In this document: piece after piece, positions 7,233 to 14,544 of the stretch | Position numbering within the stretch: position 1 is the stretch's first letter | Layout of the letters: the number at the start of each line of letters is the position of its first letter | Assembly: GCA_002382975.1 (NCBI GenBank) | Contig: DFTB01000009.1 | Span: 1-64,000 of the forward strand | Direction: 5' to 3' | DNA length: 64,000 nucleotides | Origin: Fibrobacter sp. UBA4223 | GTDB lineage: Bacteria; Fibrobacterota; Fibrobacteria; Fibrobacterales; Fibrobacteraceae | Translations under genes and position numbers: made by a program | The notes under the pieces: generated by a model | Seen by the model: the letters and a program-made list of their open reading frames with translations, nothing else | Databases searched by the model: none | Told to the model about the DNA's origin: nothing

Positions 7233-7266
7233 TTTTTCCTTATAGGCTTCGCGATACTGCGTTGTC

Positions 7267-7303
7267 GGGACCCTCGCTGTATGTCTTATACAGCTTCGGT
7301 CCC
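7267..7303. repeat. Two-step palindrome after pgk
   Basis: Outer arms GGGACC (7267-7272) and GGTCCC (7298-7303) and inner arms CTGTAT (7277-7282) and ATACAG (7288-7293) form one hairpin with a symmetric 4/4 internal loop. It lies between the pgk stop and its T-rich terminator. It may protect the mRNA 3' end or be a mobile palindrome. Confidence 0.55.
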
Positions 7304-7347
7304 TCCGCCTTGTCTCACTTGCCTCTAAGAAAAAGTTGAATTATATA

Positions 7348-7380
7348 GAAACTCTCGTTCACGCGAGAGTTTCTTTTTTT
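7348..7380 (+). terminator. Intrinsic terminator of pgk
   Basis: A 10-bp perfect stem GAAACTCTCG / CGAGAGTTTC (7348-7357 with 7364-7373) is followed by a T-run. Confidence 0.9.
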
Positions 7381-7386
7381 TGCATT

Positions 7387-7414
7387 GTCATCCCCGCACG
7401 GGCGGGGATCTCCT
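7387..7414. repeat. REP-like palindrome, inverted copy
   Basis: GTCATCCCCGC and GCGGGGATCTCC flank ACGG. It is the reverse orientation of the copy at 2411-2437 and sits just before the promoter region (TATATT at 7434-7439) of the next gene. Confidence 0.7.
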
Positions 7415-7469
7415 TTATGATGATGAAATATTGTATATTGGTTCGTAGGAATTTCGATAGGGAGCATTT

Positions 7470-7817
7470 ATGTCCATCGCTGAACTTTCAAAGAATTTCC
7501 ATGCTGAACATCGCGGGAACTGCGCGATGTCGGTGGCGTACGGTTATGCCCGGGCAACGGGCAAGTCCGAAGCGGAGGCGGTAGACGCCGCCGAGATGTT
7601 CCGTGCTTTCGGTGGAGGCAAGGCCCCGAACGGTCAATGCGGCGCGCTCTATGCGGCAAAAATGATGCAACCCGACCATGCAGAATCGATTGAAGATGTC
7701 TTTAAGCGCGGGGCGCAAGGCTGTACCAAGTGTAAGGAAATCCGCCCGAATAAGATTATCCCATGCAACCGCTGTGTGGAACTGGCCGGCGAAGCTCTTG
7801 ATTTCCTGAATTCTTAG
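7470..7817 (+). CDS. C_GCAxxG_C_C family putative redox protein
   Basis: The 115-residue soluble protein has a family-specific cysteine pattern: C18 in GNCAMSV, C57 in GQCGAL, then C85-x2-C88 and C99-x2-C102 near the C-terminus. This matches the C_GCAxxG_C_C family of small proteins thought to bind metal or take part in redox chemistry; the biochemical role is not established. The gene has its own upstream region with TATATT at 7434-7439 and no operon partners. Confidence 0.75.
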   Translation: MSIAELSKNFHAEHRGNCAMSVAYGYARATGKSEAEAVDAAEMFRAFGGGKAPNGQCGALYAAKMMQPDHAESIEDVFKRGAQGCTKCKEIRPNKIIPCNRCVELAGEALDFLNS

Positions 7818-7901
7818 CACCGTAAGGTGCCCGCGAAGGAACTAGTTCCGAGCGTCGGGAGGGTCTTAGGGAGGGGCCCTGTGGGCACCCTCCCTAGTTG
7901 T

Positions 7902-8066
7902 TTAATATTGTGCTTTATTTGAGTCCGGCTTTTCCGATGTGCTTTCGTCGTGTTCCTCGATTTTGCTGACCTTGGTGAACCAGTAGTCCTCGCTGTTGAT
8001 TGAGCTCATGTTGTTCACGAGGGCGTCGAGGTCGATGTTGCTTAAGTCGTTGTTTTCGTTGGGCAT
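7902..8066 (-). CDS. Small acidic hypothetical protein
   Basis: A 54-residue frame starting MPNENNDLSNIDLDALVNNM is preceded by AGGAT on the minus strand. A longer start at 8144 is possible, but it would overlap the start of the divergent gene at 8143, so the shorter start is preferred. The protein is acidic (many D, E, N, S), has no membrane segment and no cysteine, and matches nothing I know. It may be real because the intergenic space on both sides fits it, but there is no domain evidence. Confidence 0.4.
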   Translation of the reverse strand: MPNENNDLSNIDLDALVNNMSSINSEDYWFTKVSKIEEHDESTSEKPDSNKAQY

Positions 8067-8142
8067 ATCCTGAATATATAAAATCCCTGATGCTAGCGTT
8101 GTCTGGAGTTGGGATTTGCTTGTATTTTTTATCTTTCTTGCC

Positions 8143-8784
8143 ATGAAAATCGCGATTTGCTTTTTTGTTCTTTTGTTTACGCTCCTAGCCCAGGCTCAGG
8201 AGCTGGATACCACCTACGTCATAGACGAGCAGGGTCGTACTATCGGGCTTATCCACGAGAAGGGAACTGTTCCGAGAATTGCTCCTGTTGCCGCCCCTGC
8301 ACCGACTTCGCAGAATCCTGAGCCGGTTTCTACTTCGGTGTCGAATGGATATGTTGATGGCGTAGACAGTGCCGCCTATTACCAGAACCTGGTGGAACGC
8401 TATACCCTTTCTGGAGAAAAGAAACGCCGTGTCGGAAACGGCATGATGATTGGTGGCGGAGTTGGCTTGCTGCTTGGAGTTCTCATGATGGTTGACGCGT
8501 ATGAAGGGGCGGATCGCTGTGGAAATGAAGATTATGGCTGTAATGACGAAGAATTCCTAGAGTTTTTTACGGGGTATGGAGTAGCCATAGCTGGGGGAGT
8601 TGTTTTTGGTGTAGGTGTAACCCTCAAAATTGTAGGCGGTGCGAAACTTCGCCGTGCTACACGTTACCGGGAATCCCTGGAACGTTACAATTCAAGCCGC
8701 CTTCAGGCACTGGAGTTTAGATTAGAACCTTCAATCAATCCATATAACGGTTCTTACGGCAGTAAACTGTCTCTAAGTTTCTAA
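8143..8784 (+). CDS. Secreted membrane protein, unknown function
   Basis: The chosen ATG at 8143 gives a clean signal peptide (MKIAICFFVLLFTLLAQAQ, cleavage after AQA). A short proline-rich stretch follows, then a YYQNLVERYT segment, then two glycine-rich hydrophobic hairpins around GMMIGGGVGLLLGVLMM and GVAIAGGVVFGVGVTLKIVGG. Between the hairpins are two cysteines (RCGNEDYGCNDEE). The C-terminal FRLEPSINPYNGSYGSKLSLSF ends with aromatic and leucine residues, as outer-membrane proteins often do. I do not recognise a named family. The next gene is also a secreted lipoprotein. Confidence 0.65.
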   Translation: MKIAICFFVLLFTLLAQAQELDTTYVIDEQGRTIGLIHEKGTVPRIAPVAAPAPTSQNPEPVSTSVSNGYVDGVDSAAYYQNLVERYTLSGEKKRRVGNGMMIGGGVGLLLGVLMMVDAYEGADRCGNEDYGCNDEEFLEFFTGYGVAIAGGVVFGVGVTLKIVGGAKLRRATRYRESLERYNSSRLQALEFRLEPSINPYNGSYGSKLSLSF

Positions 8785-8829
8785 AAATTCTATCTTTGGT
8801 GCCGGTGGATGGGCAAAAAAAGGATAAAT

Positions 8830-10026
8830 ATGCGATCAAATACCCTGGCCCTGTTTTTTTTATCGTTTGTAGCCCTTGTTGGTTGCGGGGGTGATAAGAC
8901 TTCTTCCACACAACCTGAGTCTGGGGATAATCCTGGCCAAGACAATCCACAAGAGGTTTCTGAACCCTGCGCTCCTGCTGACGAAGGAACCTATCGTTGG
9001 GTAGAAGAAGGGGTTGTTTTTCAGGTTTGTGAAAACGGGCTTTGGACAACGGACTCCGTCAAGACAGGAAAGCGAGGCTTTGACCCGTGCAAGTTTAATT
9101 TCGGTGCTGCTTGGCAAGGATCACATGAGGATTCTGTTTACTATGCGGGGCTGGATTATGTCTCGGTTTGGCTGGGGGATAATCCCTTCTATAATTTCTT
9201 TGAACAGCGCATGGTGACCATGTGCTTGGATACTCGCGCGACTCCCATGATTTACGCGTATGTGATTGCCGAATTTGGCAAGGACTTGGGAATGGAAGAT
9301 TGCGATGTCGCCAAGGCTCGTGGCAAACAGTCTTTGTGCGTGTACGGGGCTGACTTGATTCGCGAGTATTTTGCGGATTCTATTTTGTATCGTTATCGGG
9401 AATACGCCTCGGGAATGGCCTACCAAATCAGTTATATGACGGACGGGTCTGAAAAGTTTGAACCCATTTGGCTGATTGAGCCGGATTTCTACCAGTATTC
9501 TCAAATGGCTTCGGACCAGAGTGCCGCTATCAAGGGCGAGGAACAGTTGAATGGTGGTATTCCGGATTCCATGATGGGGGTGTATTTTAAGCAGATTGTA
9601 GATACTATTAAGGCTTATTTGCCTGATGCAAAGATTGCTGCTGATATTTCTCCTTGGGTGTCGGATAAGGATTCCCTGGGGCTTGAGAAGTGGTTCTCTC
9701 ATTTTGACTTGTCTTTGATTGATTATGTGAGTACTTCGGGTGGCCGTACTATGGCGAATGCCCAGAATATCAGGAGTACTAATAAGTTGACCTGGAAAAA
9801 ACTATATGACACCCTTAAAAAACCCATTCTTGCCGATGTTGGGTATTCCGCAGGTGGCAATGGGACTGGACACGCCAAGCTTTGGGACGATATTTCTAAT
9901 TTGGAAGCACGAGCCAAGGATGGGGTTGTCGGGGTAATGCAGATGGATGCCGCCCTGGACTACCCGTTGCGGGCAAGCTATATCCGTTCACGCTTGCAGG
10001 TGGATTATCCCTGGTGCAAGGAGTAA
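8830..10026 (+). CDS. Lipoprotein with possible TIM-barrel hydrolase domain
   Basis: The ATG at 8830 follows AAGGAT and gives a lipoprotein signal ending in the lipobox LVGC (C19), so it is likely an envelope lipoprotein. A linker rich in serine, proline and asparagine follows, then a small Cys-containing module (EPCAPADEGTYRWVEEG). From about residue 80 there is a roughly 310-residue domain with alternating hydrophobic strands and helices. Its candidate strand-end acidic motifs are WLIEPDFYQYS, KIAADISPW, LIDYVSTSG and PILADVGYSAGG, the look of a (beta/alpha)8 glycoside hydrolase. I cannot assign a GH family. Its stop overlaps the hisH ribosome-binding region, so transcription may continue into hisH. 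Confidence 0.6.
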   Translation: MRSNTLALFFLSFVALVGCGGDKTSSTQPESGDNPGQDNPQEVSEPCAPADEGTYRWVEEGVVFQVCENGLWTTDSVKTGKRGFDPCKFNFGAAWQGSHEDSVYYAGLDYVSVWLGDNPFYNFFEQRMVTMCLDTRATPMIYAYVIAEFGKDLGMEDCDVAKARGKQSLCVYGADLIREYFADSILYRYREYASGMAYQISYMTDGSEKFEPIWLIEPDFYQYSQMASDQSAAIKGEEQLNGGIPDSMMGVYFKQIVDTIKAYLPDAKIAADISPWVSDKDSLGLEKWFSHFDLSLIDYVSTSGGRTMANAQNIRSTNKLTWKKLYDTLKKPILADVGYSAGGNGTGHAKLWDDISNLEARAKDGVVGVMQMDAALDYPLRASYIRSRLQVDYPWCKE

Positions 10027-10030
10027 ATTT

Positions 10031-10645
10031 ATGAGCGTAATCGTCGTGGATTACAATGCCGGAAACCTGACTTCGGTGATGAATGCCCTCTCCCGCATTG
10101 GAGTAGATGCGAAGTCCAGTCGGGATGCCGATGAGATTGCGAAGGCGACGCGTTTGGTGTTCCCGGGCGTGGGAGCCGCCGCGTCTGCCATGGAAACTCT
10201 GACCCGCACGGGTATCGGGGATGCCATCAAGACTGTGGTAAAAGCCGGGAACCCGGTGCTGGGAATCTGTATTGGCTGCCAGATTATTCTGGAAGAAAGC
10301 GAAGAAGACGGCGGCGTGAAGACCCTCGGTCTTATTCCGGGACGAGCGGTGCGGTTCAAGGATGAACCGGGCCTGAAGATCCCTCACATGGGTTGGAACC
10401 AGGTGAACTTTACCCAGGAACACCCGATTATGGCAGGCATTCGGAGCGGTTCGGACTTTTACTATGTGCATTCGTACCATCCGGTGGTGCCTGCGGAGAA
10501 CGCCTTTGCCGAAACCACCTACGGCACCCAGACATTCCAGGGGCTTATCGGCAAAGGCAACCTGGTGGCCTCCCAGTTCCATCTGGAAAAGAGCGGCGAC
10601 GTGGGCCTGAAAGTCCTGGAAAATTTCTGCAACTGGAACCCTTGA
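10031..10645 (+). CDS. hisH: Imidazole glycerol phosphate synthase, glutaminase subunit
   Basis: HisH releases ammonia from glutamine and passes it to HisF in histidine synthesis. The 204-residue class I amidotransferase starts [12 protein letters not shown]. Its nucleophile is C80 in GICIGCQ (usual GxCLGMQ), and the His/Glu pair is H184 and E186 in SQFHLEKS (usual FHPEKS). The start at 10031 is set by AAGGAG at 10018-10023, which lies inside the end of the upstream lipoprotein gene, so translation may be coupled. Unusually it sits with ispF and not with other his genes; hisF must be elsewhere. Confidence 0.92.
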   Translation: MSVIVVDYNAGNLTSVMNALSRIGVDAKSSRDADEIAKATRLVFPGVGAAASAMETLTRTGIGDAIKTVVKAGNPVLGICIGCQIILEESEEDGGVKTLGLIPGRAVRFKDEPGLKIPHMGWNQVNFTQEHPIMAGIRSGSDFYYVHSYHPVVPAENAFAETTYGTQTFQGLIGKGNLVASQFHLEKSGDVGLKVLENFCNWNP

Positions 10646-10652
10646 GGTGAGT

Positions 10653-11141
10653 ATGGAAAAAGTTTATCGCTCCGGAATTGGTTTTGATGTTCATAAGCTG
10701 GTAGAGGGCCGCAAGTGCATTATCGGCGGGGTGGACATTCCCTACGAGAAAGGCCTCTTGGGCCACAGTGATGCCGACGTGCTGTTGCATGCCATCAGTG
10801 ACGCTCTTTTGGGTGCTGCCGGTCTCGGCGACATCGGGACGTACTTCCCCGATACGGACCCGGCCTTCAAGGGAGCCGACAGTCTGGAACTGCTCCGCAA
10901 GGTGGGGGAAGAAGTCCGCAAGGCCGGTTTTGAAATCGTGAACATCGACAGCATTGTGATGTGCGAACGGCCCAAGGTGAACCCTCACAAGGACCAGATG
11001 AAGGCGAACATCGCCCGAGTGCTTGGTCTGGACGTGAAACAGATTGGAATCAAGGGAACTACCACCGAAAAGCTGGGATTTACGGGTCGTGGCGAAGGTA
11101 TTGCCAGCCAGGCAATAGCCATGGTTTACAGTTTGGTGTGA
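10653..11141 (+). CDS. ispF: 2-C-methyl-D-erythritol 2,4-cyclodiphosphate synthase
   Basis: IspF forms the cyclic diphosphate intermediate of the non-mevalonate isoprenoid pathway in the cytosol. The 162-residue protein has all metal ligands: D12 and H14 in GIGFDVHKL and H46 in [11 protein letters not shown]. It also has the [16 protein letters not shown] segment that closes the active site of the trimer. The ATG at 10653 follows GAGG at 10644-10647, which overlaps the hisH stop codon, so the two genes are translationally linked. A GTG at 10647 is a less likely start. Confidence 0.95.
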   Translation: MEKVYRSGIGFDVHKLVEGRKCIIGGVDIPYEKGLLGHSDADVLLHAISDALLGAAGLGDIGTYFPDTDPAFKGADSLELLRKVGEEVRKAGFEIVNIDSIVMCERPKVNPHKDQMKANIARVLGLDVKQIGIKGTTTEKLGFTGRGEGIASQAIAMVYSLV

Positions 11142-11171
11142 TTTGGCTCAAATTTGCGGGTCTGTGCAGGA

Positions 11172-11200
11172 TTGCGCTTGCTTAAAACAAAATATATATT
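11172..11200 (+). promoter_or_regulatory. Promoter giving a probable leaderless transcript
   Basis: TTGCGC (11172-11177) and TATATT (11195-11200) have a 17-bp spacer. The -10 box ends 7 nt before the ATG at 11208, which is where transcription itself should begin. Confidence 0.55.
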
Positions 11201-11207
11201 TCGGTAT

Positions 11208-11699
11208 ATGAAACGACTGTCTTGTGTTGTTGGTTTTGCTTTTGCCTTGGGGGCTGTTGCTCCCTTGGTTGCCGACGACAACATACCGGATGTTATACCG
11301 ATTATCATTGTTTCTGCTTCAAGTTCCAGTTTGGAAAATGAAAATAGCTCCAGCTCGGCAACAGCTGTTTTAGGCAGCTCAGCGTCAGTATCACCGGCTA
11401 GTTCTGCCGCGGTAGCGCCTGCCAGTTCCGCTTCGGCGGAAAGCAGTTCCAGCGTAAAGCAGAGCAGTTCCAGTCGCAGCCTGGACGATTCGCCCCTGCT
11501 GCCGGTAATTTCTCACGATACGCTTAGAAGTTCTTTGCCGGAGAATGGGGATGCTTCGATGGCACTTCCCCGTAGTGTTTCTGCCCCTGTCGCTCAGGGA
11601 GCGGGTCGCTGGTTCGATTTGCAGGGGCGTTTGCTGAAAGGCAAACCTACGGTTAAGGGAACCTATTACCATAATGGCAAGGCCGTTGTAATCAAGTAG
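11208..11699 (+). CDS. Serine-rich secreted protein with C-terminal sorting-like tail
   Basis: A signal peptide (MKRLSCVVGFAFALGAVAPLVA) leads into a low-complexity region of about 75 residues made of serine clusters with alanine and proline. The C-terminus reads GRWFDLQGRLLKGKPTVKGT then YYHNGKAVVIK. That is the (Y/F)DLxGRxL...GxYxxxGKxVxxK pattern found at the ends of proteins sorted by Bacteroidetes-type systems and of many Fibrobacter secreted enzymes. There is no catalytic domain between signal and tail, so the product may be a small surface or carrier protein. TTGCGC-17 bp-TATATT ends 7 nt before the ATG and there is no Shine-Dalgarno sequence, so the mRNA may be leaderless. Confidence 0.6.
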   Translation: MKRLSCVVGFAFALGAVAPLVADDNIPDVIPIIIVSASSSSLENENSSSSATAVLGSSASVSPASSAAVAPASSASAESSSSVKQSSSSRSLDDSPLLPVISHDTLRSSLPENGDASMALPRSVSAPVAQGAGRWFDLQGRLLKGKPTVKGTYYHNGKAVVIK

Positions 11700-11768
11700 A
11701 AAAACAAGCTGAAAAGCGCGCTCGAGGTCAAATATCATTTGCGCGTTCTTTTGTCGAGAGGCTTTATA

Positions 11769-12515
11769 ATGACTTTGTTCAAAAAATCCATTTTCTTTGT
11801 GGCCCTACTGGGTGCTGTTCTTTGCTGGTCGGCTGACGACCCTAAGCCCTATGTAGAAGGTGATGCGTTGCCCAACGCTCTCAAGTTTTATCCGCCCCCG
11901 CCAGACACTAATTCTGCGGCATTTGCCTACGACATGGCGCAGTACAAGTGGGGAAAGTCAGTCCGGGTGACTGATACGGCTCGGGCAAATTTGGCCATCG
12001 CCCAGGCCGTGACGGACGATGCCGAGATGGCGAAAATGTTCAGCGAACCCTTTGGCATGGAAATTTCGGAAAAGAACACGCCCGCTATTATGAACGTGCT
12101 TAAGCGCGGGATATTCACCATGCGTCTTGCATCCCGCGTTGCAAAGAAGCACTACATGAGGGTGCGTCCTTACGCCCGCCTCAAGGAGCCGACCCTGATT
12201 CCGAGTGCCGAAGAAAGCCACCTGACTAACGGTTCGTACCTTTCGGGCCATACCGTTCGTGGCTGGGGTATGGCGCTCCTGCTTGCCGAAATCAATCCGG
12301 CGGCCCAGGACGCACTGCTAAAGTACGGCTACGAATGGGGCCAGAGCCGTGTGATTGCGGGTTACCACTGGCAAAGTGATATCGAGGCCTCCAAGGCCGT
12401 GGTTACGGCAGTTTTTGCCCGCTTACATGCCGAAGAGGCGTTCCTTGCCGACATGAAAAAGGCCAGGGACGAATTCAAGAGGCTTTCGGCCAAGCAAAAG
12501 AAAAAGACGAAATGA
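11769..12515 (+). CDS. Class A non-specific acid phosphatase (PAP2 superfamily)
   Basis: The 248-residue protein has a signal peptide (to about CWSADD) and the three-part phosphatase signature of PhoN/PhoC-type enzymes. K-x6-RP appears in KKHYMRVRP, an SGH motif in GSYLSGHT, and SR-x5-H-x3-D in SRVIAGYHWQSD. The histidine of the third motif is the phosphate-carrying nucleophile, and that of the second donates the proton. It should release phosphate from organic esters in the periplasm. The next gene downstream is a Na/phosphate cotransporter, which makes a phosphate-scavenging pair plausible. GAGAGG precedes the ATG at 11769. Confidence 0.88.
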   Translation: MTLFKKSIFFVALLGAVLCWSADDPKPYVEGDALPNALKFYPPPPDTNSAAFAYDMAQYKWGKSVRVTDTARANLAIAQAVTDDAEMAKMFSEPFGMEISEKNTPAIMNVLKRGIFTMRLASRVAKKHYMRVRPYARLKEPTLIPSAEESHLTNGSYLSGHTVRGWGMALLLAEINPAAQDALLKYGYEWGQSRVIAGYHWQSDIEASKAVVTAVFARLHAEEAFLADMKKARDEFKRLSAKQKKKTK

Positions 12516-12583
12516 TTTGCCTTTTACAGAAATTGGATAGACTGCTTGCGTATAAGCGTTCTCTAACCCAAAAATAAGGTTGT

Positions 12584-12620
12584 TCCCCTTTGACGATTCA
12601 AGGGGGATTTCTATTTTTGT
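12584..12620 (+). terminator. Probable terminator after the acid phosphatase gene
   Basis: A C-rich/G-rich stem (12584-12590 with 12600-12606) is followed by a broken T-run (TTTCTATTTTT). It is moderately strong and separates the phosphatase from the Na/Pi cotransporter. Confidence 0.45.
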
Positions 12621-12650
12621 GTATAGATTTAGAAACAAATGATTCTACGA

Positions 12651-12722
12651 TGCAAATCCGGACTAGCTGAAAGGCAGCGACGATGACCCCGGTAAGCGGC
12701 GCCAATGAATAGGAAAAACCTA
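12651..12722 (+). promoter_or_regulatory. Structured leader of the Na/Pi cotransporter gene
   Basis: The GC-rich 70 nt before the ATG can form a hairpin GCTG-AAAGG-CAGC (12666-12678) enclosed by CCGG/CCGG (12658-12661 with 12689-12692). A second small hairpin TAGG-AAAAA-CCTA (12710-12722) covers both the AGGA ribosome-binding site and the first base of the ATG. This suggests translational control. It does not match a riboswitch class that I can name. Confidence 0.4.
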
Positions 12723-14428
12723 TGACCTTAATGATTCTCAAGATGCTCGGATGCCTCGCGCTCCTCATGTTCGGTATGAAGACCATGAGTGAAGGCCTCC
12801 AGAAACTTACCGGTGGACACCTTCGTGCGTTTCTTGGTACTATGACCAAGCACCGGGCCGGCGGATTACTTACGGGAACCTTTATTACCGCCGCCGTGCA
12901 GTCTTCTACTGCCACTACCGTCATGACCGTCAGTTTCGTCAATGCTGGTCTGCTTACCCTTAAGCAGGCCATTCCTGTTATTATGGGGGCGAACATCGGT
13001 ACCACGGCCACGGCCTGGATCATGTCCATCTTCGGATTCCAGTTCAACATGAGTAATTTCGTGTGGCCCTTCTTTGCCCTGGGAATTATCCTCTCCTATG
13101 TGCGGAAAAGCAACGTCAAGAGTTTCGGCGAATTTGTTTTCGGATTTTCTTTCATGTTCCTGGGGCTTACCACCCTACGCGAAAATGCGGTGGCCATGGA
13201 CTTGTCCCACAACCAGGCGGTCATTGACTTTTTTGCAGCCAGCGGCAACTGGGGCATTCTGTCCACCTTGTTGTTCCTGCTTTTGGGAAGTGTCCTTACC
13301 ATGTGCGTGCAGTCTTCTGCCGCCATCATGGCCATTACCCTCCTTCTTTGCAGTAGCGGGGTGCTCCCGATTTACCAGGGCATTGCCCTTGTGATGGGTG
13401 AAAATATCGGAACCACGGTGACATCGAACCTGGCGGCCCTTTCGGCCAGCACTCAGGCTCGGCGTGCTGCCCTGGCCCACATGCTTTTCAACGTGTTCGG
13501 CGTGGTGTGGGTACTGATTGTTTTCCACCCCTTCGTGAACATGGTTTGCCATATCGTCGGCTTTGACCCGAATTTTGTCCCCCAGACCCAAGAAGAAATT
13601 GCCGAGGCCAGCGTGCGGGTGACTTACGCCCTGTCCGGATTCCATACGGCATTCAACCTCTGCAACGTGGCGATCCTCATCTGGTTTATTAAGCCCATGG
13701 AAAACATCATCTGCAAGATTATCCGCGAAAAAGAAGATGGCGAAGATTTCAGCATCAAGTTTATCAGTGCTGGCCTCATGAGTACCGCCGAACTTTCCCT
13801 GTTCGAAGCCCGTAAAGAAATCAACCTGTTTGCCGAACGCACCCTGAAGATGTTCCGCTTTGTGCCGGACCTGCTCAAGATGAAGGACGAGGGCGAGTTC
13901 ACGAAGCTGTTCGCCCGAATCGAGAAGTACGAGAACATCAGCGACAAGATGGAAATCGAGATTGCAGGCTACCTGAACAAGGTGAGTGAAGGTCGCCTGA
14001 GCCCCGAAAGTAAGCGGGTGCTGCAGTCCATGCTCAAGGAAATTTCTGAAATCGAGAGCATTGGGGACTCCGTCTACAACATGTCCAGGGCTATACGGCA
14101 CAAGTTCCAGAGTGCCGACGACTTTACCGAAGAGCAGTACAGCCGTATCGAAGGCATGATGAAACTTTGCGACAAGTCCATGGCCCAGATGGTGGATATC
14201 ATCGAAGACGCCCCCCAGGCCGATGTGAAGTCCTCCTTGATGATGGAATACGAAATCAACGATTATCGCAAGATGCTCAAGCAGTTGAACATAGACGACA
14301 TCAATGCTCAGCGCTACAGCTACCAGATGGGCGTGCACTACATGGACGTGATCAACGACTGCGAAAAGCTGGGCGACTACGTGATCAACGTGGTGGAAGC
14401 TCATGTGAACCACAAGCTTTCGGGCTAG
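12722..14428 (+). CDS. Na/Pi cotransporter family protein with PhoU-like C-terminal domain
   Basis: The 568-residue protein has an N-terminal membrane part of about eight segments. It contains the duplicated glutamine-serine-serine signature (AVQSSTATTV near residue 60 and CVQSSAAIMA near 200), each followed by a GxNIGTT motif. This is the hallmark of NptA/PhoU-type sodium-phosphate symporters. From about residue 345 the cytosolic C-terminus is a helical PhoU-like domain with repeated helices (LFEARKEINLFAERTLKMF, MEYEINDYRKMLKQ). It should bring in phosphate with sodium. Acid phosphatase is the upstream neighbour. The ATG follows AGGA at 12711. Confidence 0.92.
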   Translation: MTLMILKMLGCLALLMFGMKTMSEGLQKLTGGHLRAFLGTMTKHRAGGLLTGTFITAAVQSSTATTVMTVSFVNAGLLTLKQAIPVIMGANIGTTATAWIMSIFGFQFNMSNFVWPFFALGIILSYVRKSNVKSFGEFVFGFSFMFLGLTTLRENAVAMDLSHNQAVIDFFAASGNWGILSTLLFLLLGSVLTMCVQSSAAIMAITLLLCSSGVLPIYQGIALVMGENIGTTVTSNLAALSASTQARRAALAHMLFNVFGVVWVLIVFHPFVNMVCHIVGFDPNFVPQTQEEIAEASVRVTYALSGFHTAFNLCNVAILIWFIKPMENIICKIIREKEDGEDFSIKFISAGLMSTAELSLFEARKEINLFAERTLKMFRFVPDLLKMKDEGEFTKLFARIEKYENISDKMEIEIAGYLNKVSEGRLSPESKRVLQSMLKEISEIESIGDSVYNMSRAIRHKFQSADDFTEEQYSRIEGMMKLCDKSMAQMVDIIEDAPQADVKSSLMMEYEINDYRKMLKQLNIDDINAQRYSYQMGVHYMDVINDCEKLGDYVINVVEAHVNHKLSG

Positions 14429-14466
14429 GCCGTCTTGGTTGACATTTTATAACTGTTTTTTTTTCT

Positions 14467-14505
14467 TGTCATGCCCGTCCCGCATCAAGTGCGGGATAAA
14501 CTCCA
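14467..14505. repeat. REP-like palindrome variant
   Basis: GTCATGCCCGTCCCGC and GCGGGATAAACTCC flank ATCAAGT. It is a diverged relative of the GATCCCCGC family, placed between the cotransporter gene and the next promoter. Confidence 0.6.
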
Positions 14506-14544
14506 GCGGTCAACGTCTCGTTAAATTTGTATAATAGGCATATC

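Noticed and set aside
9947..10030. Upstream extension of hisH
   Set aside because: It overlaps the end of the lipoprotein gene; HisH homologues start at the IVVDYNAGN strand and a good ribosome-binding site supports ATG 10031.
12651..12722. c-di-GMP-I (GEMM) riboswitch before the Na/Pi gene
   Set aside because: Short motifs recall it, but the conserved core and both stems cannot be aligned fully.
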